Source: Thermoplasmata archaeon (GTDB taxonomy: Archaea; Thermoplasmatota; Thermoplasmata; Lutacidiplasmatales; UBA184). Taken from it: DNA of 42,155 nucleotides. Below, one piece after another: positions 20,876-28,615 of the stretch; position 1 is the first letter of the stretch; the number at the start of each line of letters is the position of its first letter. Below the pieces are notes generated by a model. The model was not told the origin of the DNA. It worked only from the letters and a program-made list of their open reading frames with translations, and ran no database searches. Made by a program: the position numbers and the translations under genes. Where the stretch lies: positions 1 to 42,155 of the forward strand of contig JAKAVQ010000017.1 of the NCBI GenBank assembly GCA_021817245.1, given 5' to 3'.

Positions 20876-22948
20876 ACGTCCCCCACCTCTTCGCCCCCCG
20901 AATCCCCCCTCCTGTTCCCGTACCGGGTCCGCCCGGGCCAGGAGGCGATCCTGCGGGAGGTCGGAGAGGTCGCGCTGCGGGGCGGACCGCTGCTCGTGCA
21001 CGCGCCCACCGGGAGCGGGAAGACCGTCGCGGTCCTGGCACCGCTCCTCGAGCACGCGGAGCGGGAGGACCACCGGATCCTCTACCTCGTGCGCACCCAC
21101 TCTCAGGAGGTCCAGATCCTCCAGGAGGCCCGGACGATCGCCCACCGGCTCGAGCATCCCCTCCTCGCGATCGGGCTTCAGGGCCGGGCGCGTCGGTGCT
21201 TTCTTCTCGAAAGCGTCTCCGAGGTGAAGGGCGCGACGGCCGAGGAGCACGGGAAGCTCTGCGCCGATCGCAAGCGGGCCACCGAGCGGGCCTTCCGGGG
21301 CGAGGCGCCCGCACAACCGGCCCCCGAGCTCCCCGAGGGGGGCGAGATCGATCTCACCGATCTCGACGGCTGTCCGTACTACGCCCGCACCCTCCAGACG
21401 GACCTTGAGGCGATCGTCGACCGGTTCAGCGCCAAGCTTCCCGCTCCCCACGAGTTCGAGGCGTACTGCCGTGAGGAGAACCTCTGCGCGTACGAGCTCG
21501 CGAAGAAGCTCGTACCCCGCTCCCGGATCGTCACCGCCCCGTACGCCTTCTTCTTCCACCCGCACATCCGGCGGGCGCTCCTCCAGTGGATGGGCGTCGA
21601 GCCCTCGCGGGTCGACCTCGTGATCGACGAGGCGCACAATCTTCCGCAGCAGCTGCGCGAGCTCTCGTCGGTCTCGCTCCCGCAGGAGTCGGTCCGGCGC
21701 GCGCGTGCCGAGGTCGACGAGCGGGGGGATTTCCAGCTGCCGGACGGCCCCAGCGCGAGCCGCTTTCTCGACCTGGTCGGCGCCGCCGTCGAAGAACTGA
21801 TCCATGCCCTCGCTCGGGACGACGACGCGATCCTGCCGCCGTCGGTCTTCGAGGACGCCCTGCTCACCGCGCTCGGCGGGACGAGCCACCGGCTCGACAC
21901 CTGGCTCGGGGCGCTCGCCACGTGGGGCGAGAACCTCCGGGAAGAGCGGCGGCGCGAGCGCCGGCTTCCCCGCTCGTGGGTCCACACGGTCGCGCTCACG
22001 CTGTTGTCCTGGCCGCAGCTCGAGCCGCCCGGGTACGTGAAGGTCGCGACCCGGCTGCCGCGTCCCGCCCTCGAGGCGTACGCGCTGGACGCGACCGCCG
22101 CGGCGCGGCCGGTGCTCGACTGCCATCTCTCCGTCCACCTCTCGGGGACCCTCACGCCCCTCGCGGAGTACCGGGACGCGCTCGGCCTCGGGGCTGACGC
22201 CCGGGGGATCGAGGTCGCCTCGCACTTCCCTCCCGAGAACCGCCGGTTCCTCTACGACCCGACCGTGACGACGCGGTTCGAGGAGCTGCGCACCGACCCC
22301 CGCGCGATCGCCCGGCTCGCCGACCGGCTGGTCGAGGTCCTCCAGACCCTGCCGGTGAAGACCGCGGTCTTCTTCCCGAGCTTCGAACTGATGCACAAGG
22401 TGCTCGAGGCCGGGCTCCAGTCGCAACTTCCCGGGAACGTCTTCATCGAGTACAACAAGATCCCGATGGGCGACCTCTGGAGGTCGGTGGAGGGATGGAA
22501 GAAGGACCCCGAGGGAACGATCCTCATCGGGGTCGCGGGCGGCCGTCTCTCCGAGGGGATCGACTACCCCGACGAGGAGCTCGAGGCCGTCGTGCTCGTG
22601 GGCATCCCGTACCCGCGTCCGACCGCCAAGCGCGAGGCGCTGCGTCGCTACCTGGACGCGACCTCCGGAAAGGGCTGGCAGTACACGATGGAAGCGCCCG
22701 CCCAGCGCGCGATCCTCCAGGCGACCGGACGGATGATCCGGTCGGAGCACGATCGCGGGATCGCGATCATCCTCGACCGACGGGCGACCTCGTTCGCGAG
22801 CGTGCTGCCCGGTCTCGAGCCCCTCAAGAACCTCGCCGAGGTCACCCGCGCCTTCTACGGCCGGCGCGCCCGTTGGTCCGCGACGCCGAGCCGGGAGCCC
22901 GGGACGTCCGGCGCGACGGATGCGCCGGCGCCCGGACACAATCGATAA
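20876..22948 (+). CDS. XPD/DinG-type Fe-S superfamily 2 DNA helicase, start codon unclear
   Basis: About 690 residues. It is an ATP-driven 5'-3' helicase of the XPD (Rad3) type, for DNA repair. The N-terminus LFPYRVRPGQEAILREV leads to Walker A APTGSGKT (from about 21004) and the DEAH box (21626-21637). The Fe-S domain has four cysteines at 21197, 21260, 21371 (CPYY) and 21485 (ENLCAYELAK), in the same order as in XPD. The C-terminal motor has AVFFPSF, GRLSEGIDYP and QATGRMIRSEHDRG. The frame is open from the stop at 20834, but no ATG, GTG or TTG occurs before GTG 20996, which would cut off part of the conserved N-terminus. ACG 20876 (after GGAG) or CTG 20912 are candidate starts. The last 29 bp overlap the leader of hddA. 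Confidence 0.88.
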   Translation, partial: TSPTSSPPESPLLFPYRVRPGQEAILREVGEVALRGGPLLVHAPTGSGKTVAVLAPLLEHAEREDHRILYLVRTHSQEVQILQEARTIAHRLEHPLLAIGLQGRARRCFLLESVSEVKGATAEEHGKLCADRKRATERAFRGEAPAQPAPELPEGGEIDLTDLDGCPYYARTLQTDLEAIVDRFSAKLPAPHEFEAYCREENLCAYELAKKLVPRSRIVTAPYAFFFHPHIRRALLQWMGVEPSRVDLVIDEAHNLPQQLRELSSVSLPQESVRRARAEVDERGDFQLPDGPSASRFLDLVGAAVEELIHALARDDDAILPPSVFEDALLTALGGTSHRLDTWLGALATWGENLREERRRERRLPRSWVHTVALTLLSWPQLEPPGYVKVATRLPRPALEAYALDATAAARPVLDCHLSVHLSGTLTPLAEYRDALGLGADARGIEVASHFPPENRRFLYDPTVTTRFEELRTDPRAIARLADRLVEVLQTLPVKTAVFFPSFELMHKVLEAGLQSQLPGNVFIEYNKIPMGDLWRSVEGWKKDPEGTILIGVAGGRLSEGIDYPDEELEAVVLVGIPYPRPTAKREALRRYLDATSGKGWQYTMEAPAQRAILQATGRMIRSEHDRGIAIILDRRATSFASVLPGLEPLKNLAEVTRAFYGRRARWSATPSREPGTSGATDAPAPGHNR

Positions 22949-22950
22949 GA
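22941..22950 (+). promoter_or_regulatory. TATA-like box of the heptose operon
   Basis: ATCGATAAGA at the very end of the helicase gene, centred about 32 bp before ATG 22977. This suggests an almost leaderless mRNA for hddA-gmhA-CBS/ParB. Confidence 0.55.
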
Positions 22951-22976
22951 GGGGTCGCGAGGGCTTTCGGGTCCGG

Positions 22977-23954
22977 ATGATCATCACCCGGACCCCCCTG
23001 CGCATCAGCTTCGCGGGAGGCGGCACGGACCTGCCGTCGTTCTACCGGCAGTACGGCGGCGGGGCGGTGACGAGCGCCGCGATCGACCGGTACGTCCACG
23101 TGCTCGTGAACACGAAGTTCGACCGGTCGATCCGGGTCGCCTACTCCCGGACCGAGAACGTCGAACGGATGGACGACCTCCAGCATCCCCTCGTCCGCGA
23201 GGCGATGCGGCTCACCGGAGTCCACGAGGCGATCGAGGTCCATTCGATCGCCGACATCCCGTCGGAGGGGACCGGGCTCGGCTCGTCGTCGACCTTCACC
23301 GTCGGCCTGTTGAACGCCCTCTACGCCCACCGGGGGATCCTCAAGGACCCGGCCGAGCTGGCCGAGGAGGCCTGCCGGATCGAGATCGACCGGGTCGGCG
23401 GCACCGTCGGCAAACAGGACCAGTACATCGCCGCGTTCGGAGGCGTCCAGTACTTCGACTTCCGGCCGGACGACACGGTCCGGGTCTCCCCGGTTCCTCT
23501 GACGACCCTCGACCGGGAGGCGCTCGGCGACCGGATCTCGCTGTTCTACACGGGGATCACGCGGAGGGCCGAAGGGATCCTGCGCCAGCAGGACTCGCGC
23601 ACCGAGGCGAACCGAGACTCCCTCTTCCGTCTCCGCGACCTCGCGACCGAGGCCCGACGGGCGCTCCTGAGCCGGGACTGGGAGGGGCTCGGAGGCGTTC
23701 TCGACGAGGGATGGCAGCTCAAGCGCGGGCTCACCAGCGGGATCTCGAGCTCCGAGATCGACCGGTCGTACGCCGCGGCTCGCGCCGCCGGCGCCTGGGG
23801 CGGCAAGATCACGGGAGCGGGCGGCGGCGGGTTCCTGCTCCTCCTGCACCCGCCCGAGCGGAGCCGTCAAATAGCGGACGCTCTGTCGCCGATGGAGCGA
23901 CATCCCGTGCGGATCACGCCCGAGGGTTCGCGGATTCTGTTCGTGGGCCGATGA
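22977..23954 (+). CDS. hddA: GHMP kinase, D-glycero-D-manno-heptose 7-phosphate kinase-like
   Basis: 325 residues from ATG 22977. The start MIITRTPLRISFAGGGTDLP is characteristic of HddA-type sugar kinases of the GHMP superfamily. The ATP-binding loop PSEGTGLGSSSTFTVGLLNA and the C-terminal GGKITGAGGGGFLLLL are both intact. HddA puts a phosphate on C1 of heptose 7-phosphate on the route to GDP-heptose used in surface glycans. Its stop overlaps the start of a phosphoheptose isomerase gene by ATGA, which strongly supports the heptose assignment over other GHMP sugar kinases. Confidence 0.85.
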   Translation: MIITRTPLRISFAGGGTDLPSFYRQYGGGAVTSAAIDRYVHVLVNTKFDRSIRVAYSRTENVERMDDLQHPLVREAMRLTGVHEAIEVHSIADIPSEGTGLGSSSTFTVGLLNALYAHRGILKDPAELAEEACRIEIDRVGGTVGKQDQYIAAFGGVQYFDFRPDDTVRVSPVPLTTLDREALGDRISLFYTGITRRAEGILRQQDSRTEANRDSLFRLRDLATEARRALLSRDWEGLGGVLDEGWQLKRGLTSGISSSEIDRSYAAARAAGAWGGKITGAGGGGFLLLLHPPERSRQIADALSPMERHPVRITPEGSRILFVGR

Positions 23955-24547
23955 CCGACACGCTGAGCGGCTTGGACCCCTACGTACGGCGCTACCTCTC
24001 CGAAGAGAAGGCTGCGCTCCAGGAGCCGTACCTGCTCGAGGCGATGCGGCGGATCGTTCCGTTGCTCCTCGGCGCCCGGACGACCGAGCGTACGATCTTC
24101 TTCTTCGGCAACGGAGGGAGCGCCTCGACGGCCTCCCACTTCGTGGTCGACATCGGCAAAGCGACGATCCGCGGCGACGGCAAGCGCTTCCGATGCGTGG
24201 CGCTGGTCGACAACGTCGAGAGCGTCACGGCCTGGGCGAACGATGCCGACTACTCCAAGGTCTTCTCCGAGCAGTTGAAGGGGCTGGCGGGGCCGGGCGA
24301 CGTGGCCGTCGGGATCTCGGGCAGCGGGAACTCCCCGAACGTGCTCGAGGCGATGCGGACCGCGCGCGCGCTGGGCCTCGCCACGGTCGGCCTCACGGGG
24401 ATGGGCGGAGGGAAGCTCAAGGACCTCGTGGATGTCCCCGTGGTCGTCCCCTCGAACAGCATGCAGCATATCGAGGACGTCCACCTCCTCGTCTGCCATC
24501 TCCTGACCGCCTACCTTCGGGACGAGCAGCCCGGCACGCCCCGATGA
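23951..24547 (+). CDS. gmhA: Phosphoheptose isomerase (SIS domain)
   Basis: 198 residues. It converts sedoheptulose 7-phosphate to heptose 7-phosphate, the first step of the heptose pathway. The SIS fold signature FFFGNGGSASTASHFVVDIG and the later VGISGSGNSPNVLEAM and NSMQHIEDVHLLVCHLL match GmhA. Close SIS relatives such as DiaA exist, but the overlap with hddA favours GmhA. Both borders are 4-nt ATGA overlaps, with hddA upstream and with the CBS-ParB gene downstream. Confidence 0.88.
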   Translation: MTDTLSGLDPYVRRYLSEEKAALQEPYLLEAMRRIVPLLLGARTTERTIFFFGNGGSASTASHFVVDIGKATIRGDGKRFRCVALVDNVESVTAWANDADYSKVFSEQLKGLAGPGDVAVGISGSGNSPNVLEAMRTARALGLATVGLTGMGGGKLKDLVDVPVVVPSNSMQHIEDVHLLVCHLLTAYLRDEQPGTPR

Positions 24548-25359
24548 CCGTCCGCGTCCGGGACTACATGGTGCTCGAGGTCGAGCACCTGCGGGAGACG
24601 GCCACGATCCGCGAGGCGATCGAACGGCTCACGCGGAGCCGGCACCACGGTCTTCCGGTCACCGACCCGCGGGGCCATCTCGTCGGTTTCGTGAGCGCGA
24701 AGGAGCTTCTCCGCCACTCGGCGGAGGGCACGACGGCGCTCGCGAAGATCATCCGGCCGGGGACGTACACCGCGTATCCCGATACGGCGCTCGACGATGC
24801 GGCGCGCATTATGTTCCGCTTCGGATTGCGGGACCTGCCCATCATCGACCCGGACGGTCGGCTCTCGGGAATCCTCTCGAACCTCGACATCGTCCGCTCC
24901 CACTTCGAGCGCGCGTCGCCCGCGAAGGCCGACACGCTGAAGCGACTGCTCGCCGACCGCTACAGTCTCCCGTTCTCGTTCCACCGCGGCCTCGTGCCGA
25001 TCGACCGCCTCACCCCGACCCAGTGGAAGGTCTTCGAGGACGAGCTCGAGGGCCGCCGCTACGAGCTCGAGCGGGGGTTCGCCGAGCCGGTGCTGGTCCT
25101 CCACAAGGGCGACTCCTGGATCCTGGTCGACGGTCACCACCGGGCGCTCGCCGCGCGCGAAATGGGGCTCGCGCAGCTCCAGGCGTTCGTGCTCACCTGC
25201 GATCGGCCCGAGCAGTTCGCGACGGTCGAGACCGGCTTCGAACGGATCGCGAAGCAGCACCATCTCGGCTCGGTCGGGGACATCGAGATCGACCGGTCGA
25301 GCCACCACCCGTTGATCGAGGTCACGACCCAGCTGATCCGCCGGTTCGAGGGCGGTTAG
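24544..25359 (+). CDS. Two CBS domains fused to a ParB/SerK-like domain
   Basis: 271 residues. Residues 1-122 form a CBS pair (GLPVTDPRGHLVGFVSAKEL; LPIIDPDGRLSGILSNLDIV), a module that usually binds adenine nucleotides. Residues about 145-215 form a ParB/sulfiredoxin-fold domain: VPIDRLTPTQWKVFEDEL then WILVDGHHRALAAREMG, with DGHHR at 196-200. The ParB fold includes DNA-binding nucleases and CTPases, but also the free serine kinase SerK of Thermococcus, whose VDGHHR motif this resembles. So either a small-molecule kinase or a regulator is possible. It is the third gene of the heptose operon (ATGA overlap with gmhA), which makes a metabolic role more attractive than chromosome partition. Confidence 0.82.
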   Translation: MTVRVRDYMVLEVEHLRETATIREAIERLTRSRHHGLPVTDPRGHLVGFVSAKELLRHSAEGTTALAKIIRPGTYTAYPDTALDDAARIMFRFGLRDLPIIDPDGRLSGILSNLDIVRSHFERASPAKADTLKRLLADRYSLPFSFHRGLVPIDRLTPTQWKVFEDELEGRRYELERGFAEPVLVLHKGDSWILVDGHHRALAAREMGLAQLQAFVLTCDRPEQFATVETGFERIAKQHHLGSVGDIEIDRSSHHPLIEVTTQLIRRFEGG

Positions 25360-25402
25360 CGGATCCGCCGTCCCAAGACGCCCGACCCGGTCGGAACCGG
25401 GG

Positions 25403-25412
25403 GAATAAGAAA
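25403..25412 (+). promoter_or_regulatory. TATA box of the 25438 membrane protein
   Basis: GAATAAGAAA, about 30 bp before ATG 25438, giving a nearly leaderless transcript. Confidence 0.65.
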
Positions 25413-25437
25413 CTCCTCCCTCTCGCTCTCCGGGCCC

Positions 25438-26388
25438 ATGGACCTGCCCCTGCCCCCCATCGCGTTCAACGGGACGCTGCTCCCGCTCGCGGTCGTCGCG
25501 ATCGCGATGATCGGCGTCACGATCTTCCTCCTCGGCAAGGTCCTGCCCGTGGACGGCCGACCCCCGCTCGTCTCTCAGGTGGTCCTCGCGCTCGCGGTGC
25601 TCGGAGGGGGAAGCCTGCTCCTCCTCTCGCTGCTCCTCGTCTTCGTGAACCCGAACGGCTACGACGCCTGGACGTGGGTCCTGATGTCGTTCAACTTCAT
25701 GATGATGGCTCCGATCGGGATCTGGTTCATCGGGGTCATCGCCTTTCGGGACCGGAGGATCCGGACCCAGGTGTGGACCTGGCCGGTGACGATCGCGATC
25801 GTCACGACCGGTTCGGAGGGTCTGATGGGCTTCCTCTTCGCGCAGGGAACCGCCTCGTCCCCGCTCACCTTGCTGGCCGTGGGGGCTCAGGGTCTCGCGT
25901 CCGTCTGGTTCTTCTGGTCGATGGCTGGCGTCATGACGGCGCTCATCCTCTGGGCGCCGGTCTCGAAGGTCGAACGGCGGGCCCTCCTCGCACTCATGGT
26001 CTCCGCGGTCGTCGGACCGTGGGTCACCGCCTACCCCACGATCGGCGGTGCGGCGATGGGCGGCGTGATGGCACTCTTCTTCGCGCTCCTTCTCCGCCCG
26101 CTCGTTCGCGGCGAGGTCGCCCGGGAGGAGGTGGGACTCCTCTTCGGGCTGGCGGGTGCCTTCCTTGCGACGGCCCTCGCCGGATTCACGGTGGCCGCAG
26201 GGAACGGATCGCCCGTCACCGACCTCGTCTTCGGGATCACGATGGCCGTGGTCATGGCGGTCGAGATCGCCTACCTGTTCCGCCGCTTCTACCACGGTGC
26301 GCCGTTCGCGCCGTGGGTCCCGCGGACGCGATCGAAGGGCCGAAAGGAGTGGTCGGCCGGGACGACCGCGCTTCCGATGGACCGGTAG
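25438..26388 (+). CDS. Polytopic membrane protein of unknown function
   Basis: 316 residues with about eight or nine hydrophobic helices, beginning near residue 12 (LLPLAVVAIAMIGVTIFLLG). Met-rich stretches occur in helix 3 (SFNFMMMAPIGIWFIGVIAF) and in MGGVMALFFALLL. There are no His pairs typical of heme proteins and no known transporter motif that I can name. The C-terminus is a basic cytosolic tail. It lies at the edge of the respiratory island, just before a membrane-anchored cupredoxin and with its own promoter. The Met content may hint at copper, but that is weak. Confidence 0.78.
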   Translation: MDLPLPPIAFNGTLLPLAVVAIAMIGVTIFLLGKVLPVDGRPPLVSQVVLALAVLGGGSLLLLSLLLVFVNPNGYDAWTWVLMSFNFMMMAPIGIWFIGVIAFRDRRIRTQVWTWPVTIAIVTTGSEGLMGFLFAQGTASSPLTLLAVGAQGLASVWFFWSMAGVMTALILWAPVSKVERRALLALMVSAVVGPWVTAYPTIGGAAMGGVMALFFALLLRPLVRGEVAREEVGLLFGLAGAFLATALAGFTVAAGNGSPVTDLVFGITMAVVMAVEIAYLFRRFYHGAPFAPWVPRTRSKGRKEWSAGTTALPMDR

Positions 26389-26453
26389 TCCGCCGCGTCC
26401 GGCCCGGGGCCGGTTCGGACAGCCCCACCGGCGACCGGGCGTGATTCGTACAC

Positions 26454-26466
26454 TACGCATATCAAC
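26454..26466 (+). promoter_or_regulatory. TATA-like box before the two-domain cupredoxin
   Basis: TACGCATATCAAC, about 40 bp before GTG 26500. The intervening leader contains AGGGGCGATC. Confidence 0.5.
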
Positions 26467-26499
26467 GGCCCCCAGGTCTCCGCGCCGTCAGGGGCGATC

Positions 26500-27540
26500 G
26501 TGACCGAAGTGCCCGGGTTCCGTCGGTACCGGCCCCTCCGCCGGGCGCTGCCGTTCCTCGTCGCCGCGCTGCTCGTCGCCACCATCGGCCTCCCTTCGGT
26601 CGCCGCCCTCGGCCCGATACCGGTCGCGCCGTTCGTGGGCCACGCGCGACCTCTCGCGGGTCCGGTCGCGCTCTCGGTCAACCTGACCGACCGGCCGGGG
26701 TACTCCCCGCAGTTCCTGAGCCTCCCGGCCGGCTCGAACGTCTCGATCCACCTCGACAACGTGGGCAACTACACGCACACGTTCACCCTCGTGTCGAAGC
26801 CGGACATCTCGCTCTCCCCGACCCTCGATCCCGCCGGGGTGTACGCCTTCTTCCGGACCAACGGCTCGCTCGCGAACGTCTCGCTCGCCCCCGGGGCCGA
26901 GGGGTGGGCGAACCTCTCGTTCAACGCCTCGCTCGGATTGAGCTCGTTCGAATTCGTTTCCGTGGTCCCGTACCAGTTCCAGGCCGGGATGTACGGCTAC
27001 CTCAACCTCACGTCAGTGGGCCCGGGCCTCCTATTGTCGGACAACACGACGAACTCCCTATCGTTCGTGCCGAACGTACTCGCCGCGGCGCCGACGCATT
27101 ACCCGGTCAATGTCGACGTGCTCGTGACGAACCTCGGGGGCAGCTTCCCGCATACGTTCACCCTCGCGCCGCAAACGAACGTGTCGCTTTCGCCCGCGAA
27201 CTTCACGCAGTACTTCGCGCAGCATCCCCCCCTGGTCCGCGCTTCCGTACCGATCGGGGCCGGCTCATCGGTCTGGGCGAACTTTACGGTCGCCGCGCCC
27301 GGGGTCTACGAGTACATCTGCGAAGTGCCGGGGCACTTTGCGAGCGGGATGTTCGGCTTCCTCTACGTCGGCGTCACGCCCACCCCTCCGCCGCCGCCGC
27401 CGAGCACCGCGGTCGTCGAGTCCTGGGTACTGGCGGGATCGCTCGGCCTCCTCGGTATTGGGGTCGTGCTCGCGGTCGTGGCCTCCTTCTCGGGAAGGTT
27501 CCCCCGCGCCCCGGGGTCTCACGGCGGTCAATCGCACTGA
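26500..27540 (+). CDS. Membrane-anchored two-domain cupredoxin; only domain 2 has full copper ligands
   Basis: 346 residues. N-terminal signal/anchor (about 15-37), two cupredoxin domains, a Pro-rich spacer (PTPPPPPPS) and a C-terminal membrane helix (about 308-330). Domain 2 has the type 1 copper set His218 (HTFTL), Cys274 (YICEVPGHF), His279 and Met284. Domain 1 keeps His93 and Met164 but has Ser154 and Gln159 where the Cys and the second His should be, so it is probably copper-free. Many Asn-x-Ser/Thr sequons are present, as in secreted archaeal glycoproteins. It is the likely carrier between the Rieske/cytochrome b complex and the CuA oxidase, since no cytochrome c is encoded here. Confidence 0.88.
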   Translation: MTEVPGFRRYRPLRRALPFLVAALLVATIGLPSVAALGPIPVAPFVGHARPLAGPVALSVNLTDRPGYSPQFLSLPAGSNVSIHLDNVGNYTHTFTLVSKPDISLSPTLDPAGVYAFFRTNGSLANVSLAPGAEGWANLSFNASLGLSSFEFVSVVPYQFQAGMYGYLNLTSVGPGLLLSDNTTNSLSFVPNVLAAAPTHYPVNVDVLVTNLGGSFPHTFTLAPQTNVSLSPANFTQYFAQHPPLVRASVPIGAGSSVWANFTVAAPGVYEYICEVPGHFASGMFGFLYVGVTPTPPPPPPSTAVVESWVLAGSLGLLGIGVVLAVVASFSGRFPRAPGSHGGQSH

Positions 27541-27790
27541 GCGGCGGACGAAGGACCCCGCCGACCGATGGTCACGGGGTCCCACCGCGCACGGTCGGGC
27601 GCGGAGCGGGTCCCTTCGACACCACCCCGGTCGCCCGGCTTCGGGCGCGGTCGGTCGGATCCGTAGGGACGATCCTCGCTCGGAAAGGGGGCGGGCCGCC
27701 GTGAGCGGTGAGCGACGCTCCGGCCGACGATCCTCCCGAGACTACCGGCTCGAGATCGAACTCCGCGCAGAACCCCCGCGCGCGTCTCGA

Positions 27791-28252
27791 TCAGGTCAGA
27801 ACCAGGAACGAGCGCATCGTGCCGTGGAAGGTGCCGCAGAACTCCGTGCACTGGATGAGGTACTGCGTGCCCGGCGCCGCGCTCGGGACGGTGAAGGCGA
27901 AGTGGTTCGTGCGCCCGGGGATTGCGTCGATGCGGACGCCGAGCTGAGGGATGTTGAAGGAATGGATCACATCGGCCCCGGTGACGTTGATCTGCACGAC
28001 CGCTCCCGGGGTCGCCCATAATGCCCCGCCGCTGACGGAGTTGGTCGTCGGGTCGTAGCTCGAGTTGAAGCACGTGTCGTTGGCCGGGTAGCAGAACTCC
28101 CAGTACCACTGGTGCCCGATCACCTCGACGTACTCGCTCGGGTTGGAGGGCAGGCTGTCGAGATGGTAGAGGAGCACGGTCGAGTAGGCGGCGACGCCCG
28201 CGAGCAGCGCAACGACGATGAGGGTCCAGGCGACCTCGAGTTTGTTAACCAT
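27791..28252 (-). CDS. coxB: Cytochrome c oxidase subunit II, C-terminal part (TM2 plus CuA domain)
   Basis: 153 residues from ATG 28252. One membrane helix (about 7-30, NKLEVAWTLIVVALLAGVAA), the second helix of ordinary subunit II, precedes a complete CuA domain: His97 (VIHSFNIP), Cys135, Glu137, Cys139, His143 and Met146 (CTEFCGTFHGTM). The aromatic patch GHQWYWEFCYP for electron entry is also present. The first helix is on a separate upstream gene whose end overlaps this start by 8 nt (ATGGTTAA). CuA would take electrons from a cupredoxin. There are no genes in the 250 bp between its end and the end of the convergent cupredoxin gene (27541-27790), and I see nothing else there. Confidence 0.94.
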   Translation of the reverse strand: MVNKLEVAWTLIVVALLAGVAAYSTVLLYHLDSLPSNPSEYVEVIGHQWYWEFCYPANDTCFNSSYDPTTNSVSGGALWATPGAVVQINVTGADVIHSFNIPQLGVRIDAIPGRTNHFAFTVPSAAPGTQYLIQCTEFCGTFHGTMRSFLVLT

Positions 28253-28469
28253 ATCGTCGTCCCTTCACTTTCGGGTCGCGGAACTTCCAGACCGCGTAGA
28301 CGAGGAAGGCGAACGTCACGATCGCCCCGGCCGCGGAGATCGCGATCAGGACCCACACGAGACTGTTCGTCTGCTGGAGGTTCGTCTGGCCCGTCGCGGG
28401 GAGCGCGCCGAGGCCGAGCGTTAGGGCGGCCAGCGCGCCGCCGCTTCGGTACCGACCGGGGGGGACCAC
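28245..28469 (-). CDS. Cytochrome c oxidase subunit II, N-terminal part (signal plus TM1), split gene
   Basis: 74 residues from GTG 28469. A signal-like hydrophobic start (ALAALTLGLGALPATG) is followed by one membrane helix (VWVLIAISAAGAIVTFAFLV) and the motif VYAVWKFRDPKVKGRR, which is the normal end of helix 1 and start of the loop in subunit II. The stop lies inside the start of the CuA part. Removing one G in TATGGTT would fuse both frames to a standard subunit II (KGRRYVNKLEVAWT), so either the gene is truly split and translationally coupled, or one base is wrong. Two other junctions in this island have the same 8-nt overlap, which favours a real split. Confidence 0.8.
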   Translation of the reverse strand: MVPPGRYRSGGALAALTLGLGALPATGQTNLQQTNSLVWVLIAISAAGAIVTFAFLVYAVWKFRDPKVKGRRYG

Positions 28470-28492
28470 GTCCCGAAGGGGGAACCCCGCCT

Positions 28493-28502
28493 ACATATTG
28501 CC
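28493..28502 (-). promoter_or_regulatory. TATA box of the split subunit II genes
   Basis: Minus-strand GGCAATATGT, about 28 bp before GTG 28469, in the divergent gap to the second cupredoxin. Spacing fits a leaderless mRNA. Confidence 0.6.
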
Positions 28503-28615
28503 GGCGTACGAACCGCACCGGTAGGGGCCTGGGCTCCGGACCGGCGGCCGTACGTACGCAGGGGCTTTGAACCGCACGTCCCGTCCCGCCCTCAACCGAA
28601 CCGGAGTGAAGCATC

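Noticed and set aside
20063-23026. 987-codon open frame on the minus strand across gtrA, the XPD helicase and the start of hddA
   Set aside because: It runs antisense to genes with clear motifs, is very rich in Arg, Gly, Pro and Asp, and has no recognisable domains. Long shadow frames are expected in DNA this GC-rich.
24544-25359. CBS-ParB protein as a chromosome partition ParB
   Set aside because: No ParA partner, no helix-turn-helix domain after the ParB fold, and coupling to heptose genes. A metabolic or regulatory role is more likely.
24511-26460. 649-codon minus-strand frame opposite the CBS-ParB and membrane protein genes
   Set aside because: Shadow frame: Arg/Asp/Glu/His-rich without motifs, while the plus strand has coupled genes and TATA boxes.
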